NCBI RefSeq assembly: GCF_005405005.1
Contig: NZ_BJDH01000002.1
Coordinates: forward strand, 248,001 to 312,000
Direction: 5' to 3'
Source of the DNA: Lactiplantibacillus daoliensis
GTDB lineage: Bacteria > Bacillota > Bacilli > Lactobacillales > Lactobacillaceae
DNA length: 64,000 nucleotides
Shown: positions 44,658 through 54,267 of the stretch, piece by piece
Numbering within the stretch: position 1 is the first letter of the stretch
How the letters are laid out: each line of letters starts with the position of its first letter
Program-made: the position numbers and the translations under genes
Notes under the pieces: model-generated
What the model saw: the letters and a program-made list of their open reading frames with translations, nothing else
Databases searched by the model: none
What the model was told of the DNA's origin: nothing

Positions 44658-44765
44658 TATGAGTCAACTCCCCAAAATTATTAATCTGACTCTTGAGACA
44701 AGAATACCTTAAGTTGTGTGAATTTACCAACCTTTTTCAGGATTAAACACAATCTTAACAATTCG

Positions 44766-44973
44766 AAAAAAAGAGCGAGCCGACTGTATAAATACAGTTA
44801 GCTCGCTCTAGTCACGGCGCTGGCAAAAAACCAACGGGGGTGACGCTCCACAACGTCATTGACCCAAACATTCCGAAATACGTCGGAAAAACATGTCCCG
44901 CTATCAATATTAGTCACAAGCCGCTCGCGCGGAACCACCATCACTGATGATCTGACTTTATCGACTCATCGCA
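44766..44973 (-). ncRNA. Candidate structured RNA with its own promoter and terminator (~208 nt)
   Basis: Minus strand promoter: -35 TTGCAA (45003-45008), 17 bases, -10 TAGAGT (44980-44985). The RNA would contain CCGC-GCGA-GCGG (GNRA tetraloop), TTCCGA/TCGGAA and GTCAC...CGTTGG/CCAGCG...GTGAC stems, and ends with AGAGCGAGC/GCTCGCTCT plus T-run. No open frame. Either an independent small RNA or a leader of the secreted-protein gene. Family not recognised. Confidence 0.55.
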
Positions 44974-45027
44974 ATAGCAACTCTATCATCTTTCATCCCT
45001 AGTTGCAAGTTTTGCTCGTCATTATTC

Positions 45028-45056
45028 TTGGCGCTCCAACACAAAAATGGTATATT
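45028..45056 (+). promoter_or_regulatory. SigA promoter of the DedA-family gene
   Basis: TTGGCG (45028-45033), 17 bases, TATATT (45051-45056); GGAGG and ATG follow. Confidence 0.75.
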
Positions 45057-45082
45057 AAGTCGGTATCACAGGAGGAATTTTT

Positions 45083-45739
45083 ATGACATGGCTTACCATT
45101 GCCTGGACGATTCTCTTACGTCCATTGAGTTACTTAGTTGCCATAACCAACCAAATTGGCGGTTGGTCTTATGGGTTACTGTTCACTATTATCTTCTTAG
45201 AATCAGCCTTTCTAGCGTTCGCTTTTTTGCCCGGTCAATCGTTATTGTTCCTCAGCAGTTCGATTGCCGCCAACGCAAGTTCACAGTTAAATATTTGGCT
45301 ATTATTACTTATTTTTATTACCGCAGCCACTAGCGGTGCCATGTTGAAATACACTCTGACACGCCGTACCGAACGGCGACTGTCCCATCAAAATCGCCTT
45401 AAACGGGAACTAAACTCCCCAAAACTAGACGCGACCCGTACATTATTTGATGAACATGAAAAGCCCTCTATGCTGTGGGGGCGCTTTATTCCCTTCATTG
45501 GCTTATTTATTCCAGTGATTGCTGGCACCACGGCAATGGATTGGCGCCACTTTCAGTTTTGGAATTTCATGGGCGTCCTCATCTGGGTCGGCAGTTGTTG
45601 CTTCTTCGGCTACTATTTCGGAGATTGGCCCTTTGTGGAAAGTAATTTCACTTGGATCATGCTCGCCTTAATCTTTATTCCGATGCTTGGTCGTTATACC
45701 TATCAAGCCTTTAAACAGCACCATGTCGCCACAAATTAA
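45083..45739 (+). CDS. DedA/SNARE-associated (VTT) family membrane protein (218 aa)
   Basis: Five to six hydrophobic segments; the segment ESAFLAFAFLPGQSLLF near 50 and the motif GRFIPFIGLFIPVIAGTTAM near 140 are DedA signatures (re-entrant loops). These proteins flip lipid carriers or phospholipids and affect membrane potential; the role here is inferred. GGAGG precedes the ATG. Monocistronic, terminator behind. Confidence 0.9.
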   Translation: MTWLTIAWTILLRPLSYLVAITNQIGGWSYGLLFTIIFLESAFLAFAFLPGQSLLFLSSSIAANASSQLNIWLLLLIFITAATSGAMLKYTLTRRTERRLSHQNRLKRELNSPKLDATRTLFDEHEKPSMLWGRFIPFIGLFIPVIAGTTAMDWRHFQFWNFMGVLIWVGSCCFFGYYFGDWPFVESNFTWIMLALIFIPMLGRYTYQAFKQHHVATN

Positions 45740-45793
45740 AAAAGCCATCACCACTGATTGGGCGCTCTCCAATCAAGGGTGATGGCTTTTTCT
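45738..45793. terminator. Terminator after the DedA gene
   Basis: AAAAAGCCATCACC...GGGTGATGGCTTTTT with inner ATTGG/CCAAT pairing. Confidence 0.9.
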
Positions 45794-45878
45794 CGTTCTG
45801 AAGGTATTAGTTTGGCTCTGATACCATGTTCACATTATAACTGATTAATGTAAATTTATCATTAAAGTGCTGTAAAGA

Positions 45879-46328
45879 TTATTCGCCTGCAGACATAATT
45901 TCGTCTAACCGCTCTGTCTGTGTCGCCAACCATGTCGTTAGTAAATCTTTAGCCGCAACTCGATCAGCTAAGACTTTCTCAGCTGAACCTAATTCATCAA
46001 TCCTGAGACCGGATCGAAAAGCTTCTGATTCAGCAATCATATACAGGTTGATTGGCATCGTTTCTTCTGCAACCGTCACTTTGCCGATTTCAGTCAAGTT
46101 CGCCAATGGTAAATTGATGACACTCGTTTCCAACCGAAAACTAATCGCTGGTTCATGCTCAGTGGTTAGCGTTGCCTGCGCCAATTTGTCCGCCTGCACG
46201 TTGTCTAAGAAGCCATCTAACCAATTAGCTACTTGCGCATCCAAATGCTCGTACGCGGCTTTCACAGTCGTCTGAGCAAGTTTCTCTGCAGTTACTTCAT
46301 CAATAAATGTTTGTACGTTTCGTTGCAT
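45879..46328 (-). CDS. Unknown helical protein in the lplA operon (149 aa)
   Basis: Not recognised. Acidic and helical; two related segments (TAEKLAQTTVKAAYEHLDAQ and QADKLAQATLTTEHEP) suggest an internal duplication. Start at ATG 46328 behind AGGGAT; an ATG at 46340 touches the previous stop and lacks an RBS. Last gene of the lplA transcript. Confidence 0.65.
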   Translation of the reverse strand: MQRNVQTFIDEVTAEKLAQTTVKAAYEHLDAQVANWLDGFLDNVQADKLAQATLTTEHEPAISFRLETSVINLPLANLTEIGKVTVAEETMPINLYMIAESEAFRSGLRIDELGSAEKVLADRVAAKDLLTTWLATQTERLDEIMSAGE

Positions 46329-46340
46329 ACTATCCCTCAT

Positions 46341-46724
46341 TTAGTTAGTTTTGTGACGCCAACGAGTCAATAAGACTACCGTATAGAAGTTAACGACCAA
46401 TCCAATCGCGGCCACAACTTCAAGTAGTAATTTGACTTCCATGCCCGCATTGCTCTGATAACCAGACATCAAAGCACTAATCAGCCCCAATGAATAAATC
46501 ACTAAGACTAACCCTAGGACATAAAAACCCAGCATCCGATTCAGATAAACCGCTAGTGTCCCAAGTAAATACAGTACTAAGGCAATTAATAAGCCTTGCC
46601 ACATCTGACCACTTGCGACCTTAGTCGTTTGTAGTTGCAAATGACTGGTCGACATCATCCAATTGACGATACCGTAACAAAAAAAGGAAACAAACGCAAA
46701 TGCGACTAGTCGTGTGAGTTTCAA
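46341..46724 (-). CDS. Small membrane protein of unknown function (127 aa)
   Basis: Four predicted helices (8-25, 42-62, 65-85, 98-118), no motif. TTG start at 46724 behind AGGAGTGAT. Lies 13 bases after lplA, so cotranscribed with it. Confidence 0.65.
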   Translation of the reverse strand: MKLTRLVAFAFVSFFCYGIVNWMMSTSHLQLQTTKVASGQMWQGLLIALVLYLLGTLAVYLNRMLGFYVLGLVLVIYSLGLISALMSGYQSNAGMEVKLLLEVVAAIGLVVNFYTVVLLTRWRHKTN

Positions 46725-46737
46725 ACAATCACTCCTG

Positions 46738-47751
46738 TTATTCGGCGATTAGGTCGATAACATCTTCGCGAGGAATTCCTGTAAAGTAACGATTCAAATC
46801 AAGGTCCGCTAACTTTTCAGCAATCACATTATGGTCATAACGTAGGCCAGTCAAGGCTTTTTCAACGTCATGCACGTCTCCGCTACCAAAGAAATCGCCG
46901 AAGAATTTAATATTTTGAATATGACCATCGGTGACTTGTAACCGCGCATCGATCGTCCCCATGTCAAAATGTTGACGCCGTTTTACTGAGAATTCAGGTG
47001 ATTTACCGTAAACCCAGTCCCAATTAGCATAATAGTCTTCATAAATTTTATCAATGGCTTTTTGTTGTTCTGGGGTGACTTGATATTCTTTATCCTTGAT
47101 TTCATCTAATGAATCAACATGGAATAATTTTGTCAATAACGTGTCCCGGAATTCTGGTACCGTGATATCTTGATATTCAGGTGCTAAGAATGGGCGCAAA
47201 TTAGTGACCCGGCTACGTACCGATTTGATACCTTTAGAAGCAATCTTGTCCGTTGGTACCGTTAAAGCATTAGGCACAACGTTCAGATCAACATTCAACA
47301 TCAAGGTTCCATGTGAGAACGTCTTACCATTTCGTGAATACATGGCGTTGCCAGAGAACTTTTTACCATCAACTAATAAATCATTGCGGCCACTGACATT
47401 GGCAGTCGTAGCGCCCATTTCATGCAACACATCAATAATTGGTTGCGTAAATGTCTTAAAGTCCCCAAATTCTTGACTGTCACTATCTACCACAAAACTA
47501 AAGCACAAGTTGCCAAGGTCCTGATAAACCGCCCCGCCACCAGAAAGACGACGAGTTACTGTAATGTTATGTTCACGCACATAGTCCGCATTGATTTCTT
47601 CCAATGTGTTTTGATTACGTCCAACAATAATACAAGGTTCCTCATAATAAAACAGGACTAATGGTTCATCAAATTCGACATTGTTCATCAAATATTGTTC
47701 AGTTGCTAAATTCCGACCAATTTCATGGTCTTTCATTGAAACATAGTACAT
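46738..47751 (-). CDS. lplA: Lipoate--protein ligase (337 aa)
   Basis: Catalytic N-terminal domain: RRLSGGGAVYQDLGNL (lipoate-binding RRxSGGGAVYHD type) near 70-86 and FSGNAMYSRNGKTFSHGTLM with the conserved Lys near 133. C-terminal accessory domain after about 245. Activates free lipoate with ATP and attaches it to E2 or GcvH lysines. Normal length. First gene of a three-gene operon. Confidence 0.93.
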   Translation of the reverse strand: MYYVSMKDHEIGRNLATEQYLMNNVEFDEPLVLFYYEEPCIIVGRNQNTLEEINADYVREHNITVTRRLSGGGAVYQDLGNLCFSFVVDSDSQEFGDFKTFTQPIIDVLHEMGATTANVSGRNDLLVDGKKFSGNAMYSRNGKTFSHGTLMLNVDLNVVPNALTVPTDKIASKGIKSVRSRVTNLRPFLAPEYQDITVPEFRDTLLTKLFHVDSLDEIKDKEYQVTPEQQKAIDKIYEDYYANWDWVYGKSPEFSVKRRQHFDMGTIDARLQVTDGHIQNIKFFGDFFGSGDVHDVEKALTGLRYDHNVIAEKLADLDLNRYFTGIPREDVIDLIAE

Positions 47752-47800
47752 TTAATATCAGCTCCTCAGCTTTAGGTTACCTTTATCATACTATACGAAA

Positions 47801-48078
47801 TAAAAAAGAGCCCCACATGTGAGCCCTGTTTTGGAAGAATCATAAAATTGAGTGTGGAATTCTTCATCCCTCAAACATCATTGCGTCACAATCCACATCC
47901 TTGAGCATTTGATTGGCGGCTACATGCCCTCCATGGATATTTCGTGCCATCAATAGATGGAAGTTGGTCAGCTGGTTATCCGAAATTAGCGGAAACGCTG
48001 TATACTGCACTAGCTATCACTTGACGGGTTTGTTACAACAATTGGGTAACGATGCTACTGACCTGAGATTCTTCCGAT
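47801..48078 (-). ncRNA. Candidate structured RNA upstream of lplA (~275 nt)
   Basis: Minus strand promoter TTGCAA (48108-48113), 17 bases, TATACT (48085-48090). A 9-bp closing stem GGAAGAATC (48067-48075 on the minus strand) / GATTCTTCC (47833-47841) brackets the RNA. Inside are GGTCAG/CTGACC, GTTAC/GTAAC, CCATC-TATT-GATGG, CTCAA/TTGAG and GTGGATT/GAATTCCAC pairings. A GC-rich stem and T-run follow at 47801-47830. No coding frame. Could be a stand-alone RNA or an lplA leader; identity not recognised. Confidence 0.6.
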
Positions 48079-48121
48079 GGATTTAGTATAGCAGACAATG
48101 TAAGCGATTGCAATGATTCGC

Positions 48122-48164
48122 AAAAACAACCCGGTTAGCTAATTGCCAACCAGGTTGTCCGTTT
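48122..48164 (-). terminator. Terminator of the autolysin gene
   Basis: Minus strand AACCTGGTTGGC-AATTA-GCTAACCGGGTT followed by TTTTT. Confidence 0.85.
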
Positions 48165-48203
48165 TCCATTCAGGAAATTTTTATTTATCTGACCTTGATT
48201 ACG

Positions 48204-50825
48204 TTACCGTGGCACGTAATGCGTGGCACCTGAGTAACTTAGGTATTTCAGCCAAGTTCGGCCCTCAGCCTTAACCGTGCCATTATAGTAAACAGTTTCG
48301 CCTTGGTTATAGCGACCGACCACACCGGCACTCATGCTCGGTGCATTCCGGATTTCGGTTGTATTTGTGAATCGGAATGCCCCGCTATCATTAGTGACAC
48401 TTGTTGTGCCAGCATTAGCAACACCACTGATGGCCACATAATGTGTCGCACCAGAATAAGCCTGATACTTCAACCACGTTTGGCCATTGGCAATGACTTT
48501 GCCGTTGTAATAAACGGTGTCACCAGCGCCATAGGTCCCGACAGTACTAGCATTGGCGTTTGGTGCACTCTTAATGGCTGTCGTCGTGGTAAAACGATAA
48601 CTACCACTTTGCGCAATGTTTTGAGTTGGTGCTGAGCTGCTGACATTACCACCAATTGCAACATAGCGCTGAACACCAGAATTGGATTGATAACGTAGCC
48701 AAGTTTGACCATTTACCGTAACTTTACCGTTGTAGTAAACGGTGTTACCCGCATAGTAAGTTCCCACGGTTTGAGCGTTATTGTCAGGAGCACTCTTAAT
48801 GGCAGTTGTTTCATTGAACCGATATGATCCGGTCTGTGGTAACACCACAACTGGCTTCGTATCCTGATTATTATTGTTATTACTTTCGTTAATAGCAACA
48901 TAGTGTACAGCACCAGAATAAGATTGATAACGCAGCCAAGTTTGGCCTTCTGCTGAAACTTTACCATTATAATAAACGGTTTCCCCAGCGCGGTACGTCC
49001 CGACCGTTTGGGCATTGGTCTGTGGCGCAGTCTTGATTGCCGTATCATAGTTGAAACGATATGAGCCGGACGCTGGAACTACGGTTGGTTGATTTGGCGT
49101 TTCGACTGTATCACCGGTAGTTGCCACGTAGCGTGTTGCACCAGAGTAAGAGGTATATTTCAGCCAAGTTAAGCCTTCTGCAGTCACTTTTCCATTGTAA
49201 TGAACGCTTTCGCCGGCATTATAAGTCCCGACTGCCTGTGCCGACTTGCTAGCCGCATTACGAATAGTCGTCTTGGCACTAAACTTGAAGTTGCCACTTT
49301 CAGTGGTAACGTTGGTCTGTCCACCATTATTGTTACCGTTATTACTATTGTTGTTATTTTCATTGCCATTGCCGTTACCACTAATTGCAATGTAGTGAGT
49401 CTTGCCAGAATAAGCTTGATACTTCAACCAAGTATAGCCATTGGCTTCAACCTTGGCCGAGTAGTAGACACTTTCACCGGCGTTATATGATCCGACAACT
49501 GCTGAAGACATGTCGGCTTCGGCATGAATATCTGTTTTGGCTTTGAAAACATAACGACCAGAATTAGTATCCGTTCCACTATTATTGTTGTTATTATTGC
49601 CACTGTTCGTATCACCTGGAACTGGATCTTTACCCGGTGTAATATTGGCAACCTCTTGATCCCAACTTTGCAGACCATAGCTATTAACCATATTGATTAA
49701 AGCATTCGCATAGTTAGGATCCGTCGCATAACCATCTTGTTGAAGCAATCGCGCAACCTTTTGATAGTCACGTTCACCTAGTAAATTACTGTAACGGGAA
49801 TTTTCATCTAAGAAACGGCCGTGGTCTTCCACACTGGCTGACCAATTAGGGTATTTTCTAAACGCAGCATTAACCGTGTAATATCCATTTGGTCCCCATT
49901 CTTGAGTTGGGAACATAATTGATTGACCGTTGTAGCTCCCCTTAATCCCGAACAGGTTATTTCCTTGAGTTGACAACTGAGAACGCCCCCAGCCACTTTC
50001 AAGAATAGCCTGAGCAGCAGTGATTGACGGTAAAACACCGTACTTCTGCCAGCCTGAAATGGCGCCAGCTTTAATTTCACTAAAGAATTGGTCCTGATAA
50101 CCAGCTAATCTTGGCGTAATCACAATATCATCGTAATACCCCGGTCCAAGTGTATTATTAGACTTAACTTTAGAATTATCTGGTGCAGGCGTCGTTGCTT
50201 CGGTCGCAGACTCGCTGGTTGCTTGCGAGCTTTGGCTGGTCGCTGAGCTTGCAGAACTTTGTGAACTTTGGCTTGTCTCCGAGCTGGCACTTGTTTGTGA
50301 GCTTTGACTCGTTTCTGAACTCAAACTAGCACTAGCCGGTGAAGTTTGACTCGTTGGTGCAGCCAAACGTGCTCTTGATGTTTGACCGGTTGCTGAATTA
50401 GGTTCAGCTTGTGATCCTTGGCTGGTAGCAGACCCGGCGCTGGCTGCTGATTCTTGACTAGTGGCAGAACCAGCGCTGGCTTGTGAACTCTGACTAGCGG
50501 TTGAGCTGGCTACGCTCCCTGCCAGTGGCATTGTTGCAGTACTATTGGCGACCACCGTCTTAGTCAACTCGGTCGAAACCGCTTGCTCGCGCAGTAGCGA
50601 TGAGGAGACCACCACTTCTTCTGGATCAACTTGAGTTTCACTGGCCTGTACATACGTATTCTGCTGCTTATTCGTTGAATCAGTACTGCTATCATCCGCT
50701 TGGCCTGTTTTAGCCGTAGCTGGCTTGGAACCGCTTGTTGCTGAGTCGGCCTTACTGACAACTACCGGTAAAAGTGCTGTGCTAAGCATGAGCGATGCGA
50801 TTACTTTTGTCATTCCCAGTTTCAA
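48204..50825 (-). CDS. acm2: Acm2-like peptidoglycan N-acetylglucosaminidase with six SH3b repeats (873 aa)
   Basis: Signal peptide (1-27), Ala/Ser/Thr-rich region (about 28-225) made of degenerate SSQTSASSETSQ-type repeats, GH73 domain (about 233-395) with catalytic Glu in AQAILESGWGRS, then six SH3b wall-binding repeats of about 60 residues, each with a WLKY/WLRY core, separated by Asn/Gly-rich linkers. Architecture equals Acm2, the major autolysin of L. plantarum, which is described with five SH3b units. TTG start with GGGGAA upstream. Acts in the cell wall for daughter-cell separation. Confidence 0.9.
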   Translation of the reverse strand: MKLGMTKVIASLMLSTALLPVVVSKADSATSGSKPATAKTGQADDSSTDSTNKQQNTYVQASETQVDPEEVVVSSSLLREQAVSTELTKTVVANSTATMPLAGSVASSTASQSSQASAGSATSQESAASAGSATSQGSQAEPNSATGQTSRARLAAPTSQTSPASASLSSETSQSSQTSASSETSQSSQSSASSATSQSSQATSESATEATTPAPDNSKVKSNNTLGPGYYDDIVITPRLAGYQDQFFSEIKAGAISGWQKYGVLPSITAAQAILESGWGRSQLSTQGNNLFGIKGSYNGQSIMFPTQEWGPNGYYTVNAAFRKYPNWSASVEDHGRFLDENSRYSNLLGERDYQKVARLLQQDGYATDPNYANALINMVNSYGLQSWDQEVANITPGKDPVPGDTNSGNNNNNNSGTDTNSGRYVFKAKTDIHAEADMSSAVVGSYNAGESVYYSAKVEANGYTWLKYQAYSGKTHYIAISGNGNGNENNNNSNNGNNNGGQTNVTTESGNFKFSAKTTIRNAASKSAQAVGTYNAGESVHYNGKVTAEGLTWLKYTSYSGATRYVATTGDTVETPNQPTVVPASGSYRFNYDTAIKTAPQTNAQTVGTYRAGETVYYNGKVSAEGQTWLRYQSYSGAVHYVAINESNNNNNQDTKPVVVLPQTGSYRFNETTAIKSAPDNNAQTVGTYYAGNTVYYNGKVTVNGQTWLRYQSNSGVQRYVAIGGNVSSSAPTQNIAQSGSYRFTTTTAIKSAPNANASTVGTYGAGDTVYYNGKVIANGQTWLKYQAYSGATHYVAISGVANAGTTSVTNDSGAFRFTNTTEIRNAPSMSAGVVGRYNQGETVYYNGTVKAEGRTWLKYLSYSGATHYVPR

Positions 50826-51375
50826 TTGAAATTCCCCGAATCTTTCGTTGATTTTTTTAATTTTCCGTTCATTACAAAACTAACTTAATTTACTGAGCTT
50901 TGCTGTTACAGCAATTATAGTAGCATCTAGTCGTGTGACATTCAATTCAGATGCTGTAATATAAATCTATTAATATCGCCAAAAACAAGTAACCCGTATC
51001 TCATCCTATGAATAATTTGTTATTTTTATTATCTGTGTACATTGTCATCAAGTTTTTAAAAATGTCGTAATCAAGGTTGCCCCTTATATTAAAGCGATTA
51101 CTTTTTCTTATTTTTATAATTTATATGATTAACTAGATTTTTTCAACTAAAAGCAAATCTGAATTAATCATGAACAGCATTCCCAAAACACCAATCATCG
51201 ACGCTTACAAAAAAATTTCAAATTTTAATGATAATTACAATATCGATAGAAAACTTTACAATTTGTAACAAAGTCGGTTCTCGCTTACGAACTTCTGAAC
51301 TAAAAGGCTTACAGTTCTGAAAATTAATGCTAAAATAAACATATTAATCACGAAACACAAACGGGGGTAACCATT
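50826..51375. other. AT-rich divergent intergenic region between the autolysin and usp genes
   Basis: About 550 bases, clearly more AT-rich than the flanks. TTGAAT, 17 bases, TACTAT near 50910-50950 could drive the autolysin gene. AAATTAATGCTAAAATAAAC before usp holds a weak -10. No open frame with an RBS, no strong palindrome seen. Confidence 0.5.
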
Positions 51376-51825
51376 ATGTTACAACAATATCAAAATATCT
51401 TGGTACCAGTTGACGGGTCCAAGGTCACCGAAGAAGTTTTAAAACGTGGGATTGAAGTTGCTAAACGCAACCAAACTCACTTAGATATTCTAAATGTCTT
51501 GGAAGTCAATCAATTCAGTGATACGTATGGCGGTGCGGTCAGTGGCGATGTGATTTACAAGTTATCTGAAGATGTACAAAAACGCTTGGAAGAACTCAAA
51601 CAACAAGCTATCGACGCCGGCGTGAGTGACGTTGAAATGCATGTCCGTTTTGGAAATCCCAAGACAGTCATCGCACGGGAATTTCCAGCCGATCACCACA
51701 ACGAATTGATTATGATTGGCTCAACTGGGCTTTCAGCGGTTGAACGTCTCATGGTTGGTTCTGTGACCACTTACGTCAGCCGAAATGCCGTTTGTGACGT
51801 TTTAATTGTAAAGCCTGACAAATAA
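51376..51825 (+). CDS. Universal stress protein, UspA family (149 aa)
   Basis: Usp fold: YQNILVPVDGSKVTEEVLKR at the N-terminus and the ATP-binding G-2x-G-9x-G-S/T motif realised as GSTGLSAVERLMVGSVT near 120. Cytoplasmic, ATP-binding subgroup. ATG at 51376 with CGGGGGTAACC upstream. Monocistronic. Confidence 0.93.
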   Translation: MLQQYQNILVPVDGSKVTEEVLKRGIEVAKRNQTHLDILNVLEVNQFSDTYGGAVSGDVIYKLSEDVQKRLEELKQQAIDAGVSDVEMHVRFGNPKTVIAREFPADHHNELIMIGSTGLSAVERLMVGSVTTYVSRNAVCDVLIVKPDK

Positions 51826-51834
51826 CTAGCTTTG

Positions 51835-51863
51835 ATAGCGCGAGTTTTCGCGCTATTTTTTTG
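51835..51863 (+). terminator. Terminator of the usp gene
   Basis: ATAGCGCGA-GTTT-TCGCGCTAT followed by T7. Confidence 0.92.
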
Positions 51864-51885
51864 ACCAAGAAAGGGAAATTAACTC

Positions 51886-52788
51886 GTGCAATGGACATAT
51901 CGATTAGCTATTCCAGCCGCTCTAAATAGAAAAACCGTTCGTGATTGCTTAAAGGAATGGTTGATTCCAAAACGAATTCAAGGACAACTACGGCAAGGAC
52001 GACGCCTATGGGTCAATACTGTCCCCGCTTCAGTGGCAACCATTGTGACGACTGGTGATCAACTAACCCTGCAATTTTTACCGAGTGACTTTCGGACACC
52101 GACTTCCAATTATGCCCCGGACAGTCCGAACTCAGTCGTCATTTTATATCAAGACAACGATCTATTAGTCGTCAATAAACCGGCTGGAATCAAGTCTCAT
52201 CCCAATCAGCCAGGCGAAGTTGGCTCGATTCTCAATCATTTAGCTGCCTTCCTGGCCCCGACTGATCAAGCCCCTTACATGGTCCACCGACTTGACCAAA
52301 TGACTTCTGGTGCGATGCTAGTCGCGTTAAATCCAGTTGTCGTTCCGATCTTAGACCGTCTCATTAGCACCAAACAGATTCACCGCACTTACTACGCCTG
52401 GGTTCGTGGTCATTTTTCACAACCACAAGGTCAATTTAACGACGCAATTGGCCGTCATCCAACCGATAAACGTAAGCGCTGGATCAATGTTCCTGACGCG
52501 CAGGAGGCTCTGACCGATTATCAGATCATCCGAACGACAGCGCATCAGAGTCTCGTTAAACTAACGTTGCAAACTGGTCGCACGCATCAACTCCGCGTTC
52601 ATTTAGCTGCCAACGCCCACCCGATTATTGGTGATCCCTTGTATGATGACCAAGCTGATACAGCACCACGTCTGATGTTACACGCCATTCAGCTGCACAT
52701 TCAACGACCATTCAGTACTCAGATGGTTGATGTTTCTGCACCACTACCCTCACTTTTTCAAAATGACGATTTAATCGATACATTCTAA
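51886..52788 (+). CDS. RluA-family pseudouridine synthase (300 aa)
   Basis: Catalytic motif MVHRLDQMTSGAMLVA with the conserved Asp near residue 140, upstream DNDLLVVNKPAGIKSHP and downstream QTGRTHQLRVHLA, all RluA hallmarks. The short N-terminal part (1-65) may be an S4-like RNA-binding region. It isomerises uridine in RNA. GTG start behind AAAGGGAA. Confidence 0.92.
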   Translation: MQWTYRLAIPAALNRKTVRDCLKEWLIPKRIQGQLRQGRRLWVNTVPASVATIVTTGDQLTLQFLPSDFRTPTSNYAPDSPNSVVILYQDNDLLVVNKPAGIKSHPNQPGEVGSILNHLAAFLAPTDQAPYMVHRLDQMTSGAMLVALNPVVVPILDRLISTKQIHRTYYAWVRGHFSQPQGQFNDAIGRHPTDKRKRWINVPDAQEALTDYQIIRTTAHQSLVKLTLQTGRTHQLRVHLAANAHPIIGDPLYDDQADTAPRLMLHAIQLHIQRPFSTQMVDVSAPLPSLFQNDDLIDTF

Positions 52789-52838
52789 AAAAAGCTGCAC
52801 GCAACGACCTTATCAGGTCAGTGACGTGCAGCTTTTTT
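52787..52838. terminator. Bidirectional terminator between the rluA-like gene and asnS
   Basis: AAAAAAGCTGCACG and CGTGCAGCTTTTTT, inner GACCT/AGGTC. Confidence 0.92.
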
Positions 52839-52852
52839 AGACAATTTTGGTG

Positions 52853-54244
52853 TTAGAAATCAGCGTTACCGGGTGTCCGTGGGTAAGGGATCACGTCACG
52901 AATGTTTTCCATCCCAGTGACGTACATCAATAGACGTTCAAAACCAATCCCGAAACCGGAGTGAACCGTTTCGCCGTACTTTCGGAGTTCCAAGTACCAT
53001 GCATATTCTTCTGGTGGCAACTTATAATCCTGAATCTTCTTGGCGAGTTGCGCTTGCCGTTCTTCACGTTGACTCCCACCAACTAATTCTCCAATTTCAG
53101 GGACCAGCATATCAACGGCCGCAACCGTCTTACCATCTTCGTTATCACGCATGTAGAAAGCTTTGATTTCTTTTGGATAATCCGTGATAAAGGTTGGGCG
53201 CTTGTAAACTTGTTCGCACAAGTAACGTTCATGTTCAGCTTGTAAATCTAAGCCCCAGTAAACAGGAACATCAAATTTAACTGGTGCCCTTTTCAATTCT
53301 TCAATTGCTTCCGTATACGTAATTTGCGCAAATTTTTCATCAACCGTTTGGTGTAACCGTTCGAGTAAATGTTCATCGACTGAACTGTTCAAGAATTCCA
53401 ATTCATCCTTAGCATGTTCAAGTAAGTAGTTAACAACCGACTTCAACAAGGCTTCGGAGGTCACGATGATGTCGTGTAAATCAGCAAACGCCATTTCTGG
53501 TTCAATCATCCAGAATTCTGAGGCATGCCGTTGCGTATGTGAATCTTCGGCCCGGAAAGTTGGCCCAAAGGTGTAAACATTCCGTAATGCCAGTGCAAAG
53601 GCTTCGACAGGTAATTGACCACTAACCGTTAAGTTGGTTTCCTTTTTAAAGAAATCTTCGTGATCATCAACCTTACCATCCGCCGTCTTAGGCAAGTTGT
53701 TCATGTCTAACGTGGTAACCCGGAACATTTCCCCGGCCCCTTCACTATCACTGCTCGTAATGATTGGCGTATTCACATAAGTGAAGCCATGTTCTTGTAA
53801 ATACTGATGAATGGCAAACGCTGCAAGTGACCGAATCCGGAAAACAGAATAGAACGTGTCTGTCCGTGGGCGCAAATGCGCAATCGTCCGTAAATATTCA
53901 TACGTGTGCTTTTTCTTTTGTAAAGGATAGTCATTATCTGATGCCCCTTCTACTTCGATCGCAGTTGCATGAATTTCTAGTGGCTGTTTGGCCGTTGGCG
54001 TGTAAACAACCGTCCCGGTCACCTTAATGGTTGTACTTAAAGGTAACTTTTTGAATTCCTCAAAGCCTTCCAAATCGCTGGCCATGACAATCTGAGCATG
54101 CTTAAGCGTTGAACCATCACTTAATTCAATGAAGCCAACCCGTTTTGAACCCCGGGCAGTTTTAACCCAACCGTGTAGGACAACAGTTTCATCTTCAGCA
54201 AACTGCTGATCACTAAATAAATCTTTAACTAAAACTTCCGTCAT
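52853..54244 (-). CDS. asnS: Asparaginyl-tRNA synthetase (463 aa)
   Basis: Class II synthetase with N-terminal OB fold ([24 protein letters not shown]). Motif 2 is [20 protein letters not shown] and motif 3 [14 protein letters not shown]. Length matches the long E. coli-type AsnRS. It charges tRNA-Asn. A T-box leader upstream supports tRNA-dependent control. ATG at 54244 with AGGAGG. Confidence 0.95.
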   Translation of the reverse strand: MTEVLVKDLFSDQQFAEDETVVLHGWVKTARGSKRVGFIELSDGSTLKHAQIVMASDLEGFEEFKKLPLSTTIKVTGTVVYTPTAKQPLEIHATAIEVEGASDNDYPLQKKKHTYEYLRTIAHLRPRTDTFYSVFRIRSLAAFAIHQYLQEHGFTYVNTPIITSSDSEGAGEMFRVTTLDMNNLPKTADGKVDDHEDFFKKETNLTVSGQLPVEAFALALRNVYTFGPTFRAEDSHTQRHASEFWMIEPEMAFADLHDIIVTSEALLKSVVNYLLEHAKDELEFLNSSVDEHLLERLHQTVDEKFAQITYTEAIEELKRAPVKFDVPVYWGLDLQAEHERYLCEQVYKRPTFITDYPKEIKAFYMRDNEDGKTVAAVDMLVPEIGELVGGSQREERQAQLAKKIQDYKLPPEEYAWYLELRKYGETVHSGFGIGFERLLMYVTGMENIRDVIPYPRTPGNADF

Positions 54245-54267
54245 CTTAAATCTCCTCCTATGACAAC

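Noticed and set aside
47801-48113. RNase P RNA, SRP RNA or T-box identity for the RNA upstream of lplA
   Set aside because: The conserved core words of these RNAs (for example GAGGAAAGUCC, or UGGNACCGCG) are not present.
50564-50761. Frames on other strands/phases inside the autolysin and surface-protein genes
   Set aside because: Low-complexity Ser/Thr codons open overlapping frames; none has an RBS or recognisable domain.
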